Shown here: positions 30,225 to 40,434 of the stretch, one piece after another
Layout: each line of letters begins with the position of its first letter
Position numbering within the stretch: the stretch's first letter is position 1
Assembly (NCBI GenBank): GCA_017409205.1
Contig: JAFQTF010000005.1
Coordinates: 1-64,000 of the forward strand
Reading direction: 5' to 3'
From: Oscillospiraceae bacterium
GTDB taxonomy: Bacteria; Bacillota; Clostridia; Oscillospirales; Oscillospiraceae
Length of the DNA stretch: 64,000 nucleotides
Position numbers and translations under genes: made by a program
Notes under the pieces: generated by a model
Database searches by the model: none
Told to the model about the DNA's origin: nothing
What the model saw: the letters and a program-made list of their open reading frames with translations, nothing else

Positions 30225-31232
30225 TTATTCCTCCGGCATGTAAACGTTGATGTCCACATCGCCCTGGATGCCGGGCACCCGTCCGCTGGAAGTATACTGC
30301 CACATTTCCACCTTGTAAGGGTAAGTCATCCGCTCCGTATACAGCGCCAGCCAGAAAGGATAATCCTCCAACTCATTCAGATACAGCAGGGTATTGCTCT
30401 GATGCCAGTTGAAATAGATCATGGGGGTGAAACCCTTTTCCACCATGGTCTGGCAGAAGTATTCCTGCAGGGCCGTCAGCGTGCGGGCATCCATCCGGGC
30501 AGTACGGGCATCGGAGGTAGGGATCTCCCAGTCCAGCACGATGGGCATGTGCAGGTCATAATCTCCCAGTACCTTCAGCATGAAGTCGATCTCCTCATCC
30601 ACTTCCTTGATGGTCAGCGCCTGGGAAAAGAAATAGGCGCCGATGGGCATACCCACTTCCCGGGTCGCCTTCAGATTTTTCTGGATGTACTCATCCTCCA
30701 CCAGTCTGCCGGACTCATATCCCCGGTAACCCAACCGCAGCATGGCAAACCGGATACCGGAGTCCTTTACCTTCTGCCAGTCGATATTGCCCTGGAAGGC
30801 GGAAACATCCACGCCGGGGTAGCTCTCCTGCCGCAGGCAGTAGAGGTAATTGTTCCGGTCATACTGGAAATCCAGAGGGCCGTATGGGTTGAATTCCGGA
30901 TGAATGATGGGTTCAACAGAGGGCAGGGTCTCCTCCGATCCGTCCCGGTGGAGCAGGTTTTCCGGATCTTCGGCCCGGGCAGCCAGTTCATCCAGCACAG
31001 AGCCGGATTCTGTGGAGGCCACGGCGGCAGCGGGCTCTTCCCGGCCCATATATGGCAGGCACACCACCACTGTCAGCAGCAGGACCAGCGCTGCCAGCAC
31101 TGCCAGCAGGGCAAAAATAGGCTCCGGACGGATCCGGCGCTCCGGCATGAAATCCTCAGAATCTTCCTCTGCCGGCTCAGCGGCAGCTTTTGCAGCCAGT
31201 TCTTCTTCGGGGATGGCGTCAGTCAGTTCCAA
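30225..31232 (-). CDS. Membrane-anchored GH25 lysozyme-like protein
   Basis: This 335-residue protein has a single membrane span near 39-62 (IFALLAVLAALVLLLTVVVCL), placing a ~270-residue domain outside. That domain has the GH25 (Cellosyl-type muramidase) fold: GVDVSAFQGNIDW at the start, MLRLGYRGY, GAYFFSQAL, VLDWEIPTS and MWQYTSSGRVPGI. The Asp (GVD) and Asp/Glu (DWE) catalytic residues are present. It may trim wall glycan. The acidic cytosolic N-terminus of ~35 residues is unusual for secreted muramidases. It stands alone. Confidence 0.88.
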   Translation of the reverse strand: MELTDAIPEEELAAKAAAEPAEEDSEDFMPERRIRPEPIFALLAVLAALVLLLTVVVCLPYMGREEPAAAVASTESGSVLDELAARAEDPENLLHRDGSEETLPSVEPIIHPEFNPYGPLDFQYDRNNYLYCLRQESYPGVDVSAFQGNIDWQKVKDSGIRFAMLRLGYRGYESGRLVEDEYIQKNLKATREVGMPIGAYFFSQALTIKEVDEEIDFMLKVLGDYDLHMPIVLDWEIPTSDARTARMDARTLTALQEYFCQTMVEKGFTPMIYFNWHQSNTLLYLNELEDYPFWLALYTERMTYPYKVEMWQYTSSGRVPGIQGDVDINVYMPEE

Positions 31233-31365
31233 CGGCGTCAGCTCCTTTCAAAAATACATCTTTCGACACAGTATACCACATTTTTTACCATTCGCCAAGG
31301 GGGATTATCTGGAACCGGAATATTAATCAATTCTTAAACAATCCGTTAACAATGGATTCAATCGG

Positions 31366-31393
31366 TTGCATTCCACATTTTTTGCAATATAAT
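31366..31393 (+). promoter_or_regulatory. Promoter of the 31429 gene
   Basis: TTGCAT (31366-31371), 16 bases, TATAAT (31388-31393). Confidence 0.7.
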
Positions 31394-31428
31394 AAAAGCA
31401 CAGCAATTCTCTTAAAAGGTGATTTTCT

Positions 31429-31842
31429 ATGAATGGAAACAGCGGTTGGTTTCGGCAGTTTTCCGCAAAACTGTCCGCCGGATTTCGCAGCTTCATGTCC
31501 GGACGCTATGGTACAGACCGCTTGAATATGGTCATTCTCTGTGCGGGCCTTGTGGCAAGTATCTTGTCCATGCTCATATCCGTACAGCCTTTCAATCTGA
31601 TTTTCTGGGCGCTGAGCTATGGTCTGATGATCTGGGCCATCTGCCGCAGCCTGTCCCGCAACACTTACAAGCGGTACCAGGAAAACCGGAAATTCTTACA
31701 GATCCATGACCGCATGAAGGATCGGCAGCACCGGTATTTTTCCTGCCCCAAATGCCATCAGACCGTCCGCGTCCCCCGGGGCAAAGGCAAGATTTCCATC
31801 ACCTGCCCCCGCTGCAGAGAAAAATTTGTCAAGAAAACCTGA
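31429..31842 (+). CDS. Zinc-ribbon small membrane protein
   Basis: This 137-residue protein has two hydrophobic spans at about 33-70 (NMVILCAGLVASILSMLI, then FNLIFWALSYGLMIW), a basic loop, and a C-terminal zinc ribbon (SCPKCHQTVRVPRGKGKI followed by TCPRC). It resembles small clostridial proteins of unknown role. The start follows AAAAGGTGATTTTCT. It lies alone between a promoter and a terminator upstream of secA. Confidence 0.75.
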   Translation: MNGNSGWFRQFSAKLSAGFRSFMSGRYGTDRLNMVILCAGLVASILSMLISVQPFNLIFWALSYGLMIWAICRSLSRNTYKRYQENRKFLQIHDRMKDRQHRYFSCPKCHQTVRVPRGKGKISITCPRCREKFVKKT

Positions 31843-31849
31843 CCCCATC

Positions 31850-31889
31850 CCCTCCGGCCGATGCAAATTCGCCGGAGGGCTTCTTTTTT
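31850..31889 (+). terminator. Terminator before secA
   Basis: CCCTCCGGC (31850-31858) with GCCGGAGGG (31871-31879), a 12-base loop, then CTTCTTTTTT. Confidence 0.82.
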
Positions 31890-31965
31890 ACCGCGTCCTA
31901 AAACGGCAAAGAACCGCCGGAATGAAGAATATTCACAAAATTGTATATATTTTTCTTTACAGCTG

Positions 31966-31974
31966 TGCTATAAT
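31966..31974 (+). promoter_or_regulatory. secA promoter, extended -10
   Basis: TGCTATAAT (TG-N-TATAAT). No good -35 lies at 16-18 bases, but the extended -10 can compensate. Confidence 0.6.
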
Positions 31975-32025
31975 ACCGGAAAATGGTTTTTTATTGCCAT
32001 CTGTATATTGCAAAGGAGTTTATGA

Positions 32026-34791
32026 ATGGGACTTTTCGATAAATTATTTGGTACCCGCTCCCAGCGGGAGATCAAAAAGATCCAGCCCACCGTGGACAAG
32101 ATCCTGGCGCTGGAAGAGGAATACAAAAAACTTTCCGAGGAACAGCTGAAGGCCAAAACCCCGGAATTCAAAAACCGTCTGGCTCAGGGCGAGACACTGG
32201 ACGATATCCTTCCCGAGGCCTTCGCCGCTATCCGGGAAGCCGCTGACCGGGTTCTGGGCATGCGCCCCTACCCTGTCCAGCTGATGGGCGGTATCATCCT
32301 GCATCAGGGCCGCATCGCGGAAATGCGCACCGGCGAAGGCAAGACTCTGGTCGCCATCCTGCCCTGCTACTTAAACGCCCTGACAGGCCGGGGCGTCCAT
32401 GTGGTCACCGTCAATGAATACCTGGCCAAGCGCGACTCCGAATGGATGGGCAAGGTCCACCGATACATGGGTCTGACTGTAGGCCTGGTGATCCCCGGTA
32501 TGCAGAGCGCTGAGCGCCGGGCTGCCTACGCCGCCGACATCACCTACTGCACCAACAACGAACTGGGCTTCGACTATCTGCGCGACAACATGGCCATCTA
32601 CAAGCAGGAGCTGGTTCAGCGGGGCCACAATTTCGTCATTGTGGACGAGGTGGACTCCATCCTCATCGACGAAGCACGTACCCCTCTGATCATTTCCGGC
32701 AAGGGCGAGGATTCCTCCAAGCTCTACGAAATGGCAGATTACTTTGTCTCTACCCTGAAAAAGCAGGTCTTTGCCAAGACCGAAGCCAAGGAAGTTCAGG
32801 ACGATTATGACTGCGACTACTTTGTGGACGAAAAGAGCCGCACCGTATCCCTGACCGCCAGCGGCATCGCCAAGGCGGAAAAGTACTTCGGTGTGGAAAA
32901 TCTGGCTGATGCAGAAAATGCCACGCTGAACCATCACATCAACCAGGCTATGAAGGCCCGGGGCCTGATGAAGAAGGACATCGACTATGTCATCAAGGAC
33001 GGCCAGATCATCATCGTTGATGAATTCACCGGCCGACTGATGTATGGCCGCCGCTACAACGAGGGTCTGCACCAGGCCATCGAAGCCAAGGAAGGCGTTA
33101 CTGTTGCCAGCGAAAGCAAGACCCTGGCCACCATCACCTTCCAGAATTTCTTCCGCCTTTACGACAAGCTCTCCGGTATGACCGGCACCGCTCTGACCGA
33201 AGAGGAAGAATTTGCCGCCATTTACAATCTGGACGTGGTGGAGATCCCCACCAACCGTCCCATCGCCCGAATCGACCAGACCGATGTGGTCTACAAGTCC
33301 GAAATGGGCAAATACCGGGCCATCATCCGTCAGGTGAAGGAATGTCATGCCAAGGGGCAGCCGGTTCTGGTGGGCACCATCTCCATTGAACGCAGCGAGC
33401 TGCTTTCCAAAATGCTGAAGCGGGAGGACATCCCTCACAATGTGCTGAATGCCAAGTTCCACGAAATGGAAGCTCAGATCGTGGCCCAGGCCGGCAAGTA
33501 CGGCGCTGTCACCATCGCCACCAACATGGCAGGCCGCGGTACCGACATCATGCTGGGCGGCAATGCCGAATTCCTGGCAAAATCCGAACTGCGCAAGACC
33601 GAAATGCCGGAAGAGCTGCTGCGGGAGGCTGACTCCTACGCAGAAACCACCGATCCCGAAATTCTGGCTGTCCGGGTCAGATATGCCGAGCTGCTGCAGA
33701 AATACAAGGCAGAAATTGCTGACGAAGCCGATCAGGTACGGGCTGCAGGCGGCCTTTTCATCATCGGCACCGAACGTCACGAATCCCGCCGTATCGACAA
33801 TCAGCTCCGCGGCCGTGCCGGCCGTCAGGGCGACCCCGGTGAAAGCCGGTTCTACCTGAGCCTGCAGGATGATCTGATGCGGCTGTTCTCCACCGACCGG
33901 GTCATGGGCATGATGGACTCTCTGGGTCTGGACGAGGATACCCCCATCGATGCCAAGATCCTCAGCAACGCTGTGGAAAATGCCCAGAAGAATGTGGAAT
34001 CCCGAAACTTCCGGGCCAGAAAGAATGTTCTGGAATACGATAACGTCATGAATACCCAGCGTGAGATCATTTACGCGCAGCGTCAGAAGGTGCTGGACGG
34101 CGAGGATCTGCGGGAGAACATGATGCAGATGCTCCGCACCCTGGTGGAAAGCAATGTGACCACCGCCCTCAGCGAGAGCGGCGGCGTCGCCGATGAGACC
34201 GGCCTGCTGCGGCTGGCCGGCACCATGGAGGGCATTTACTTCGCCAAGGGCACCCTGTCCGCCCGGGCAAGTCAGCTCACCGGCCTGAAGGCTGACGCCC
34301 TCAGCGACACCGTCTTTGAGATCGCCGCCAAGACCTACGAGGCCAAGGAGGCCTTCTACGGTGCCCCCACCATGCGGGAACTGGAGCGTGTGGTCATGCT
34401 CCGGGTGGTTGACGAATACTGGATGGACAACATCGATGCCATGGACGACCTGAAGCAGGGTATCCACCTGCGGTCCTATGGACAGCACGATCCTGTCATC
34501 GCCTACAAGGAAGAGGGCTTTGCCATGTTCGAGGCCATGGTGCAGGCCATCCGTGAGGAGACGATCCGCCGGATGTTCCTGGTGCAGCTGCGGACCAATC
34601 AGGAAGTAAAGCGCGAAAAGGTAGCCAAGGAGACCGGCACGACTGCCGCCACCAAGACCCAGGTAAAGAAGCAGCCCGTCCGCACCGCCGCCAAAAAGGT
34701 GGGCCCCAACGATCCCTGCCCCTGCGGAAGCGGCAAGAAGTACAAGAAGTGCTGCATGCAGAAGGACAAGGCCGCAGGTCTGGAAAACTAA
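32026..34791 (+). CDS. secA: Preprotein translocase ATPase SecA
   Basis: This is a 921-residue motor that pushes preproteins through SecYEG. It has Walker [10 protein letters not shown] (~103), DEVD, the preprotein cross-linking domain (~220-370), Walker-region [10 protein letters not shown] and [18 protein letters not shown], and the helical scaffold. A C-terminal linker ends in the zinc motif [14 protein letters not shown]. The full length and tail mean a SecB-type or ribosome/lipid-binding C-terminus is kept. In this window it serves a lineage with many secreted proteins. It is not followed by prfB, the common neighbour in Firmicutes. Confidence 0.97.
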   Translation: MGLFDKLFGTRSQREIKKIQPTVDKILALEEEYKKLSEEQLKAKTPEFKNRLAQGETLDDILPEAFAAIREAADRVLGMRPYPVQLMGGIILHQGRIAEMRTGEGKTLVAILPCYLNALTGRGVHVVTVNEYLAKRDSEWMGKVHRYMGLTVGLVIPGMQSAERRAAYAADITYCTNNELGFDYLRDNMAIYKQELVQRGHNFVIVDEVDSILIDEARTPLIISGKGEDSSKLYEMADYFVSTLKKQVFAKTEAKEVQDDYDCDYFVDEKSRTVSLTASGIAKAEKYFGVENLADAENATLNHHINQAMKARGLMKKDIDYVIKDGQIIIVDEFTGRLMYGRRYNEGLHQAIEAKEGVTVASESKTLATITFQNFFRLYDKLSGMTGTALTEEEEFAAIYNLDVVEIPTNRPIARIDQTDVVYKSEMGKYRAIIRQVKECHAKGQPVLVGTISIERSELLSKMLKREDIPHNVLNAKFHEMEAQIVAQAGKYGAVTIATNMAGRGTDIMLGGNAEFLAKSELRKTEMPEELLREADSYAETTDPEILAVRVRYAELLQKYKAEIADEADQVRAAGGLFIIGTERHESRRIDNQLRGRAGRQGDPGESRFYLSLQDDLMRLFSTDRVMGMMDSLGLDEDTPIDAKILSNAVENAQKNVESRNFRARKNVLEYDNVMNTQREIIYAQRQKVLDGEDLRENMMQMLRTLVESNVTTALSESGGVADETGLLRLAGTMEGIYFAKGTLSARASQLTGLKADALSDTVFEIAAKTYEAKEAFYGAPTMRELERVVMLRVVDEYWMDNIDAMDDLKQGIHLRSYGQHDPVIAYKEEGFAMFEAMVQAIREETIRRMFLVQLRTNQEVKREKVAKETGTTAATKTQVKKQPVRTAAKKVGPNDPCPCGSGKKYKKCCMQKDKAAGLEN

Positions 34792-34827
34792 ACTCCCGCC
34801 TATCTTGACAAACTGCGCAGTCGCTGT

Positions 34828-34848
34828 GCCTTCCCCCGCGGGGAAGGC
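34828..34848. repeat. Palindromic hairpin in the secA-pgeF gap
   Basis: GCCTTCCCC-CGCG-GGGAAGGC-type near-perfect palindrome of 21 bases, without T-run. It starts a ~270-base gap in which no gene is seen. The CCTTCCCC/GGGGAAGG core is of the kind found in dispersed clostridial repeats. Confidence 0.5.
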
Positions 34849-35065
34849 GGATCGCCGGAGGCAGGATAAAAGCAGAATGGCGGAATGCGGAACATTCAGT
34901 AGCAGTCTGATAAAACGCCATACATGCAGCATCCTGCCCGCATTCCCCTTCCGTCACAAATCGGTTCTGAAAAGCCGGTTTGTACCAACTCCCCCGGTGG
35001 AAGCGACAGGCGCTCCCGTGCCGGTGCTGTAAATCATCACTTGCCATTTTGAATGGAGAAATCCC

Positions 35066-35863
35066 ATGATCAAAACACAAAAACAAGGAACACTTGAATA
35101 TCTGACCGCAGAAGGCATCACCGCTCCCCATTGCTTTACCACCCGGCATGGCGGTGTCAGCGCAGGAAGCCAGTCCAGTCTGAATCTGGCCATCGGCCGG
35201 GGAGATTCCATGGAAAATGTGGAAGAGAATCTCCATATTCTGGGCCGGGCACTGAACTTTGATCCCCAGAAGCTGGTAATGACCATGCAGATCCACAGCA
35301 ACATCGTCCGGGTGGTGACGGAGGAGGACTGCCGGGGTCTCTGCCACCGCAATTATCCCCAGTGTGATGCACTGGTCACCAACACCCCCGGCGTTGCCCT
35401 GCTGGTGTTCACCGCTGACTGCACGCCCCTGCTGTTCCACGATCCCGTCACCGGCGCCGTGGGCGCAGCCCATGCAGGCTGGCGGGGCACCGCCCAGGAA
35501 ATCGGCCGTCGCGTGGTGGAAGCCATGGCAGAAAATTTTGGTGCAAAACCCGAAAACATCCGGGCCGCCATCGGCCCCAACATCGGTCAGTGTCATTTTG
35601 AAACCGATGCTGATGTGCCGGAGGCCATGATCGTCGCCTACGGCCAGGAAGCAACGGAATACATCCGCAAGTCCGGGGAAAAATATTTCCTGGACCTGAA
35701 GGCCATCAATGCCCTGTCTCTGCGCCGGGCCGGCGTGAAGCACATTGAGATCAGTGACTGCTGTACCATGTGCGAACCTGACCGGTTCTGGTCCCACCGG
35801 GTCACCAAAGGTGACCGGGGCAGCCAGGGTGCCATCATCGTCTGCGGGGAGGGCTGCAAATGA
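35066..35863 (+). CDS. pgeF: Peptidoglycan editing factor PgeF (laccase-domain)
   Basis: This is a 265-residue YfiH/PgeF. It is thought to remove wrongly incorporated L-Ser from peptidoglycan precursors, and relatives are multicopper or purine nucleoside enzymes. Conserved metal-site motifs are QIHS (~78), ADCTPLLF (~118-125) and AAHAGWRGT (~137-145), with CTMCEPDRFWSHR near the C-terminus. Overall length is typical. The next gene begins inside its final codons (ATGA), so the lipoprotein is translationally coupled. Confidence 0.88.
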   Translation: MIKTQKQGTLEYLTAEGITAPHCFTTRHGGVSAGSQSSLNLAIGRGDSMENVEENLHILGRALNFDPQKLVMTMQIHSNIVRVVTEEDCRGLCHRNYPQCDALVTNTPGVALLVFTADCTPLLFHDPVTGAVGAAHAGWRGTAQEIGRRVVEAMAENFGAKPENIRAAIGPNIGQCHFETDADVPEAMIVAYGQEATEYIRKSGEKYFLDLKAINALSLRRAGVKHIEISDCCTMCEPDRFWSHRVTKGDRGSQGAIIVCGEGCK

Positions 35864-37440
35864 AAAAATATATCGCATTGCTTTTAAGCCTTGCTCTGAT
35901 CTGCGGCTGCTTCACCGGCTGCAGCAGCCAGGAAGAGGAGCCTTACGTTCCCACCGGCGATGCCCTGCTGATGGAGGGGCAGGATCCGGAGGATCTGGAG
36001 GTTGAAGAGGAGTCTCCTCCTGTCACACTGGTCTATAACCCCGAAATGTCCATGAACCCCCTGATCGGCTACAGCCAGAACAACCGGGTGCTGTTCTCCC
36101 TGATGTATCAGGGCTTGTTTGCCGTCAACAGCCATTATGAAGCAGTGCCCATTCTCTGCTCTGCCTTCCAGGTGGCGCCTTCCAATATGATCTACACCTG
36201 CTACATTGACGACAACGCCCGATTCTCTGACGGCTCCAAAGTCACTGCCGAGGATGTCATCGCCAGCTATCAGTATGCCATGAAAAATGACTACTACAGC
36301 GGCCGGTTCCTCTACTATCTGGCAGAAGTGAAGCCCTCCAGCGATGGCACCGGCGTCACCTTCATGCTGACGGCTCCCTTTGAGAATTTCTGCATGCTGC
36401 TGGATGTACCCATCGTCAAGGCTGAGGATGTGGAGGCTGCCAACCCCCGTGGTTCCGGCCCCTACGCCTTCCACAAGGATGCCGGTTCCGCCGTTCTGGC
36501 CCGGGTCAGCAACTGGTGGGCGGATGTGGACGTGCCTGTCCGGGCCGATACGATCCATCTGACCACTGCAGAGACCGAGGCTGAGGTCCGGGACGAATTC
36601 CAGTTCGGTGATGTGAGCCTGGTTATGGCCGATCCCATGTCCGACTCCTTTGCGGAGTTCCGCTGCGACTACGAGCTGTGGAACGTGGACAGCGGTGTTT
36701 TCCTGTATCTGGGCTGCAATGTTATGTGGAGTGACTACTTCGAGGATGGTTTCCTGCGCACCAAGCTGACCTACGCCATTGACCGGGAGACCATCATGGA
36801 TAAGTTCTATAATGGTCAGGCCCAGACCGCCACACTGGCCACCTCCCCCAGTTCTCCTCACTATAACACGGCACTGGCCGCCAATTATGCCTTTGACCCG
36901 CTGAAGTTCATCGATGCCATCAGTGGCTGGCATATCCCTGACGATCCTGACAGGGTTGATGATAAAATGGTTCTGCTGGTCAACTCCGATGACTCTGCAC
37001 GTGTCCGTGCCGCCCGGTATATCGCCGCCTCTCTGACGGAATACGGCCTGCCTACCGGCACTCTGGAATGCAGCGGAAACAACTATGACGCTGTGCTCGC
37101 AGCCAACAACTGGGATATCTATCTGGGCCAGACCCGTCTGCCCCCCAATATGGATCTTACCGAATTCTTCCGGAACTGGGGCAATCTGTCCAAGGGCGGC
37201 ATTGTCAACGAGAATCTGCTGGAACTGTGCAGAGCTACCGTGGAAAACAGCGGCAGCACCAATGACCTGCTGAAGCTGCTGGCTGATGACGGCCGGATCA
37301 TTCCCGTTCTCTTTGGCTATCACTCCATCTACGCCGAGCGTGGCCTGTTTGAAAATCTGAATCCTACCCGGGACAATGCCTTCTTCTACTCCATGGGCAA
37401 GAGCCTCATCGGGATCCAGATTGATACCGTCTACGAATAA
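35860..37440 (+). CDS. Solute-binding lipoprotein, family 5 (peptide/oligopeptide type)
   Basis: This is a 526-residue lipoprotein. The signal peptide has lipobox FTGC (Cys at about 20, followed by acidic Ser-Ser-Gln-Glu-Glu). The body has the family 5 fold: VYNPEMSMNPLIG, FSDGSKVTAEDVIASYQYAM and YAIDRETIMDKFYNG. Family members bind peptides, nickel or sugars for ABC uptake. No permease or ATPase gene is adjacent, so it is an orphan binding protein. It follows pgeF with overlapping start and stop. Confidence 0.85.
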   Translation: MKKYIALLLSLALICGCFTGCSSQEEEPYVPTGDALLMEGQDPEDLEVEEESPPVTLVYNPEMSMNPLIGYSQNNRVLFSLMYQGLFAVNSHYEAVPILCSAFQVAPSNMIYTCYIDDNARFSDGSKVTAEDVIASYQYAMKNDYYSGRFLYYLAEVKPSSDGTGVTFMLTAPFENFCMLLDVPIVKAEDVEAANPRGSGPYAFHKDAGSAVLARVSNWWADVDVPVRADTIHLTTAETEAEVRDEFQFGDVSLVMADPMSDSFAEFRCDYELWNVDSGVFLYLGCNVMWSDYFEDGFLRTKLTYAIDRETIMDKFYNGQAQTATLATSPSSPHYNTALAANYAFDPLKFIDAISGWHIPDDPDRVDDKMVLLVNSDDSARVRAARYIAASLTEYGLPTGTLECSGNNYDAVLAANNWDIYLGQTRLPPNMDLTEFFRNWGNLSKGGIVNENLLELCRATVENSGSTNDLLKLLADDGRIIPVLFGYHSIYAERGLFENLNPTRDNAFFYSMGKSLIGIQIDTVYE

Positions 37441-37455
37441 GAAAGGACGACCGCT

Positions 37456-38562
37456 ATGAAAAAGATCATTGCCCTGCTTCTGGCCCTGAGTCTGGTGCTC
37501 TGCGGCTGCGGCGGTGCCCCTGTGGAGGAGCCCACCACCGAAGCCACCACAGAAGTCACTACCGAGGCCACAACCGAGCCCACCACTGAGCCTACCACCG
37601 AACCGCCTCCGGTCTATACCAATCCTCTGAACGGCGAAATCTCCAATGAGCCCTACACCGGCCGGGTCTTCGCCACCACCATCAGCAATGTCCGGGAAGC
37701 CCTGCCCCATGTCAATATGAACAAGGCAGACATCATTTTTGAAAGCTTTGTCAATGGCACCGTGGTCCGCTGCCTGGCTCTGTTCAGTGATATCTCCAAG
37801 GTGGACGCCATCGGTTCCATCCGCTCTACACGGCCCATGTTCAATGATCTCTGTGAGCACTATGACGCGCTTCTGTCTCACGCCGGCGGCACCGGTGTAG
37901 CTCTGCGGAATGCTGACGAGCACGGAATCATCCACTACAATGTGGACTCTCTCATGCGTAAGACCATGGATCCCCTGAGAGCCGGCACCGCTTACCGGGA
38001 CAAGGAATACAAGTACGGCGAACACAACCTGTTTGCCATCGGCCCCGGAGTTCAGGCTTATGCCGAGTCCGAAGGTGTTCAGATCTCCGGTCTGCCGGAG
38101 CGGGACTACGGGCTGATCTTTACGGAGGACGGCACACCTGCCAACGGTGAAGCTGCCGATTCCATCAATATCCGGATCCAGTACAACAAATCCGGCAAAA
38201 ACACCATTATGGAATACGACCCGGAAACCGACCGGTACGTTTTCTGGCAGTATGAGCAGATGATGGTGGATCAGTTCACCGGAGAGCCTGAGACTTTCCG
38301 GAATGTGGTCACCATGTTCGTGCCCATGACCACCATGACCTATGGTTACCATGTGGCTGATTTTCTGGCAGGCGGCACCGGCTACTATGCCTGCGGCGGA
38401 AAGATTATTCCCATCATCTGGACCTGCGATGGCGATGACCAGCCCTTCCGTTTCTTCACGGAAGACGGAGAACCCCTGGCTTTCGGCGCCGGCAATACCT
38501 ATATTGCCATCTCCTCGGAAAAAGGCCACGTGACCTGGCAGGCCGCCGAACCTGCTGTCTAA
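37456..38562 (+). CDS. DUF3048 (YerB-like) lipoprotein
   Basis: This is a 368-residue exported lipoprotein. Its lipobox is LCGC (Cys at about 17), and a Thr/Glu/Pro-rich linker follows (TTEATTEVTTEATTEPTTE). Two DUF3048 halves come next, with motifs NVREALPHVNMNKADIIFE, VDAIGSIRSTRP and YHVADFLAGG. The function is unknown; B. subtilis YerB is its relative. It sits 15 bases after the binding-protein gene and probably shares its transcript. Confidence 0.85.
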   Translation: MKKIIALLLALSLVLCGCGGAPVEEPTTEATTEVTTEATTEPTTEPTTEPPPVYTNPLNGEISNEPYTGRVFATTISNVREALPHVNMNKADIIFESFVNGTVVRCLALFSDISKVDAIGSIRSTRPMFNDLCEHYDALLSHAGGTGVALRNADEHGIIHYNVDSLMRKTMDPLRAGTAYRDKEYKYGEHNLFAIGPGVQAYAESEGVQISGLPERDYGLIFTEDGTPANGEAADSINIRIQYNKSGKNTIMEYDPETDRYVFWQYEQMMVDQFTGEPETFRNVVTMFVPMTTMTYGYHVADFLAGGTGYYACGGKIIPIIWTCDGDDQPFRFFTEDGEPLAFGAGNTYIAISSEKGHVTWQAAEPAV

Positions 38563-38658
38563 CCGATATCTGCAGGACTGCAGATCGCTCCGAAAAAAGC
38601 CATAAGCTTATAAAAAGATAAATTGGTCAATATTGAAGATCAGTGGAAACGTTTCCTT

Positions 38659-38693
38659 CCCGGAGGCTCTTTGAGTCTCCGGGACTGTTTTTC
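38659..38693 (+). terminator. Possible terminator before gap
   Basis: CCCGGAG (38659-38665) with CTCCGGG (38677-38683), then ACTGTTTTTC. The stem is short and the T-run is offset by a few bases. Confidence 0.55.
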
Positions 38694-38751
38694 TAAGCAA
38701 ATTTCACCTAAAAACCATGATAAAGCTATAGGTTTTATACATTATTTACAG

Positions 38752-38780
38752 TTTACAAGTGAGAATCCATATTGTATAAT
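38752..38780 (+). promoter_or_regulatory. gap promoter
   Basis: TTTACA (38752-38757), 17 bases, TATAAT (38775-38780), about 85 bases before the start codon. The remaining leader holds no clear structure. Confidence 0.8.
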
Positions 38781-38863
38781 GAAATCGTACGAGAATATCG
38801 ATTCTGTACACAAAATGTTCAACATACTGCAAAAGCAGTAATTTAGAAATGGAGGAAATTCCA

Positions 38864-39880
38864 ATGTCTGTTAAAGTTGCAATCAATGGTTTTGGCCGTA
38901 TCGGCCGTCTGGCTTTCCGTCAGATGTTCGGCGCTGAGGGCTTCGAGATCGTCGCCATCAACGACCTGACTTCCCCCAAGATGCTGGCTCACCTGCTGAA
39001 GTACGACTCCACTCAGGGCAACTACGCTGCTCAGGGTCATGTTGTTGAGGCTGGCGAAGACTTCATCACCGTCGACGGCAAGAAGATCACCATCTACGCT
39101 ATGGCTAAGGCCAACGAGCTGCCCTGGGGCGAGCTGGATGTCGATGTCGTTCTGGAGTGCACCGGTTTCTACACTTCCAAGGCTAAGGCTCAGGCTCACA
39201 TCGATGCTGGCGCCAAGAACGTCATCATCTCCGCTCCCGCTGGCAACGACCTGCCCACCATCGTCTACAACGTCAACCACGAGACTCTGACCAAGGACGA
39301 CCACATCATCTCCGCCGCTTCCTGCACCACCAACTGCCTGGCTCCCATGGCTAAGGCTCTGAATGACCTGGCTCCCATCAAGTCCGGCATTATGTGCACC
39401 ATCCACGCTTACACCGGCGACCAGATGACTCTGGACGGCCCCCAGCGTAAGGGCGACCTGCGCCGCTCCCGCGCTGCCGCTGTCAACATTGTCCCCAACT
39501 CCACCGGCGCTGCCAAGGCCATCGGCCTGGTTGTTCCCGAGCTGTCCGGCAAGCTGATCGGCGCTGCACAGCGTGTTCCCACCCCCACCGGCTCCTCCAC
39601 CATGCTGAACGCTGTCGTGGAAGGCGTCGTCACCAAGGAGCAGATCAACGCTGCTATGAAGGCTGCTGCCAACGAGTCCTATGGCTACAACGAGGACGAG
39701 ATCGTTTCCTCCGACGTCATCGGCATGCGTTACGGCTCCCTGTTCGATGCCACTCAGACCATGGTTCTGGATCTGGGCAACGGCATGACTCAGGTTCAGG
39801 TCGTTTCCTGGTACGACAACGAGAACTCCTACACCAGCCAGATGGTCCGCACCATTAAGCACTTCGCTAAGCTGCTGTAA
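38864..39880 (+). CDS. gap: Glyceraldehyde-3-phosphate dehydrogenase (type I)
   Basis: This is a 338-residue glycolytic dehydrogenase. It has the NAD Rossmann start ([15 protein letters not shown]), the active-site [12 protein letters not shown] with catalytic Cys near 153, and HAYTGDQ. The C-terminal [18 protein letters not shown] is also in place. The ATG at 38864 is chosen since GGAGGAAATT lies just upstream; the in-frame ATG at 38849 precedes the ribosome site. Codons are dominated by a few preferred ones, as expected for a highly expressed gene. It stands alone between its promoter and a strong terminator. Confidence 0.97.
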   Translation: MSVKVAINGFGRIGRLAFRQMFGAEGFEIVAINDLTSPKMLAHLLKYDSTQGNYAAQGHVVEAGEDFITVDGKKITIYAMAKANELPWGELDVDVVLECTGFYTSKAKAQAHIDAGAKNVIISAPAGNDLPTIVYNVNHETLTKDDHIISAASCTTNCLAPMAKALNDLAPIKSGIMCTIHAYTGDQMTLDGPQRKGDLRRSRAAAVNIVPNSTGAAKAIGLVVPELSGKLIGAAQRVPTPTGSSTMLNAVVEGVVTKEQINAAMKAAANESYGYNEDEIVSSDVIGMRYGSLFDATQTMVLDLGNGMTQVQVVSWYDNENSYTSQMVRTIKHFAKLL

Positions 39881-39904
39881 TCCACAGCTGATATAGCAAT
39901 CATG

Positions 39905-39935
39905 AACCCCGCTGCTTACGCAGCGGGGTTTTTTC
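39905..39935 (+). terminator. gap terminator
   Basis: AACCCCGCTGC (39905-39915) and GCAGCGGGGTT (39920-39930) with loop TTAC and a T-run to 39935. Confidence 0.92.
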
Positions 39936-39996
39936 TTTGTCAGGCTCCCGGCTGTAATTTCGATAAAACCTTAATCAACCTTTAAGAATCCCTGCC

Positions 39997-40048
39997 TTGA
40001 CAGGAACTGTATGAAGTGTTATACTAACCGTACTAGAACAATTAGTAC
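39997..40048 (+). promoter_or_regulatory. GntR/ABC operon promoter with GTACTA-N7-TAGTAC operator
   Basis: TTGACA (39997-40002), 17 bases, TATACT (40020-40025). The inverted repeat GTACTA (40030-40035) and TAGTAC (40043-40048) lies at the expected transcription start. This fits autorepression by the YtrA-type GntR regulator encoded next. Confidence 0.82.
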
Positions 40049-40065
40049 AGTTAAGGAGGGATGAT

Positions 40066-40434
40066 ATGGTTCATCTGGACTATCGTGACGTACGTCCCAT
40101 CTATGCCCAGATCATCGACAGCTTCAAGGAGCAGATCACCACAGGGATCCTGAAAACCGGGGACAAGCTCCCCAGTGTCCGGGAGCTTGCTGCCGATCTG
40201 GCCATCAATCCCAATACCATCCAGCGGTCCTACCGGGCGCTGGAAGCAGAGGGATGGATCGTCACCGTGCCGGGGAAGGGCTGCTTTGTGTCCGCCAACG
40301 GCAACTGTCAGGAGCAGGAACGCAAGAAACTGCTGGCCGTATTTGATGAGACCTGCGCCGCGCTCATGGCCCTGGGGCTTTCCCGGGAAGAGCTGAGCCA
40401 GCGGGTGCAGAAAGGAGGAAATGCAGATGCTTGA
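40066..40434 (+). CDS. YtrA-type GntR-family transcriptional regulator
   Basis: This 122-residue short regulator contains the GntR winged helix (residues ~10-75: PIYAQIIDSFKEQITTGI, KLPSVRELAADLAINPNTIQRSYRALEAEGW). A ~40-residue helical tail stands in place of a large ligand domain, the YtrA pattern. These control ABC exporter operons that respond to cell-wall antibiotics. It precedes an ATPase and a membrane protein, with stop and start overlapping by a few bases, and a palindromic operator covers its promoter. Confidence 0.9.
   Translation: MVHLDYRDVRPIYAQIIDSFKEQITTGILKTGDKLPSVRELAADLAINPNTIQRSYRALEAEGWIVTVPGKGCFVSANGNCQEQERKKLLAVFDETCAALMALGLSREELSQRVQKGGNADA

Noticed and set aside
38563..38840. 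A small open frame of about 72 residues before gap
   Set aside because: It starts with TTG without ribosome site, runs across a terminator hairpin and the gap promoter, and has no protein-like pattern.
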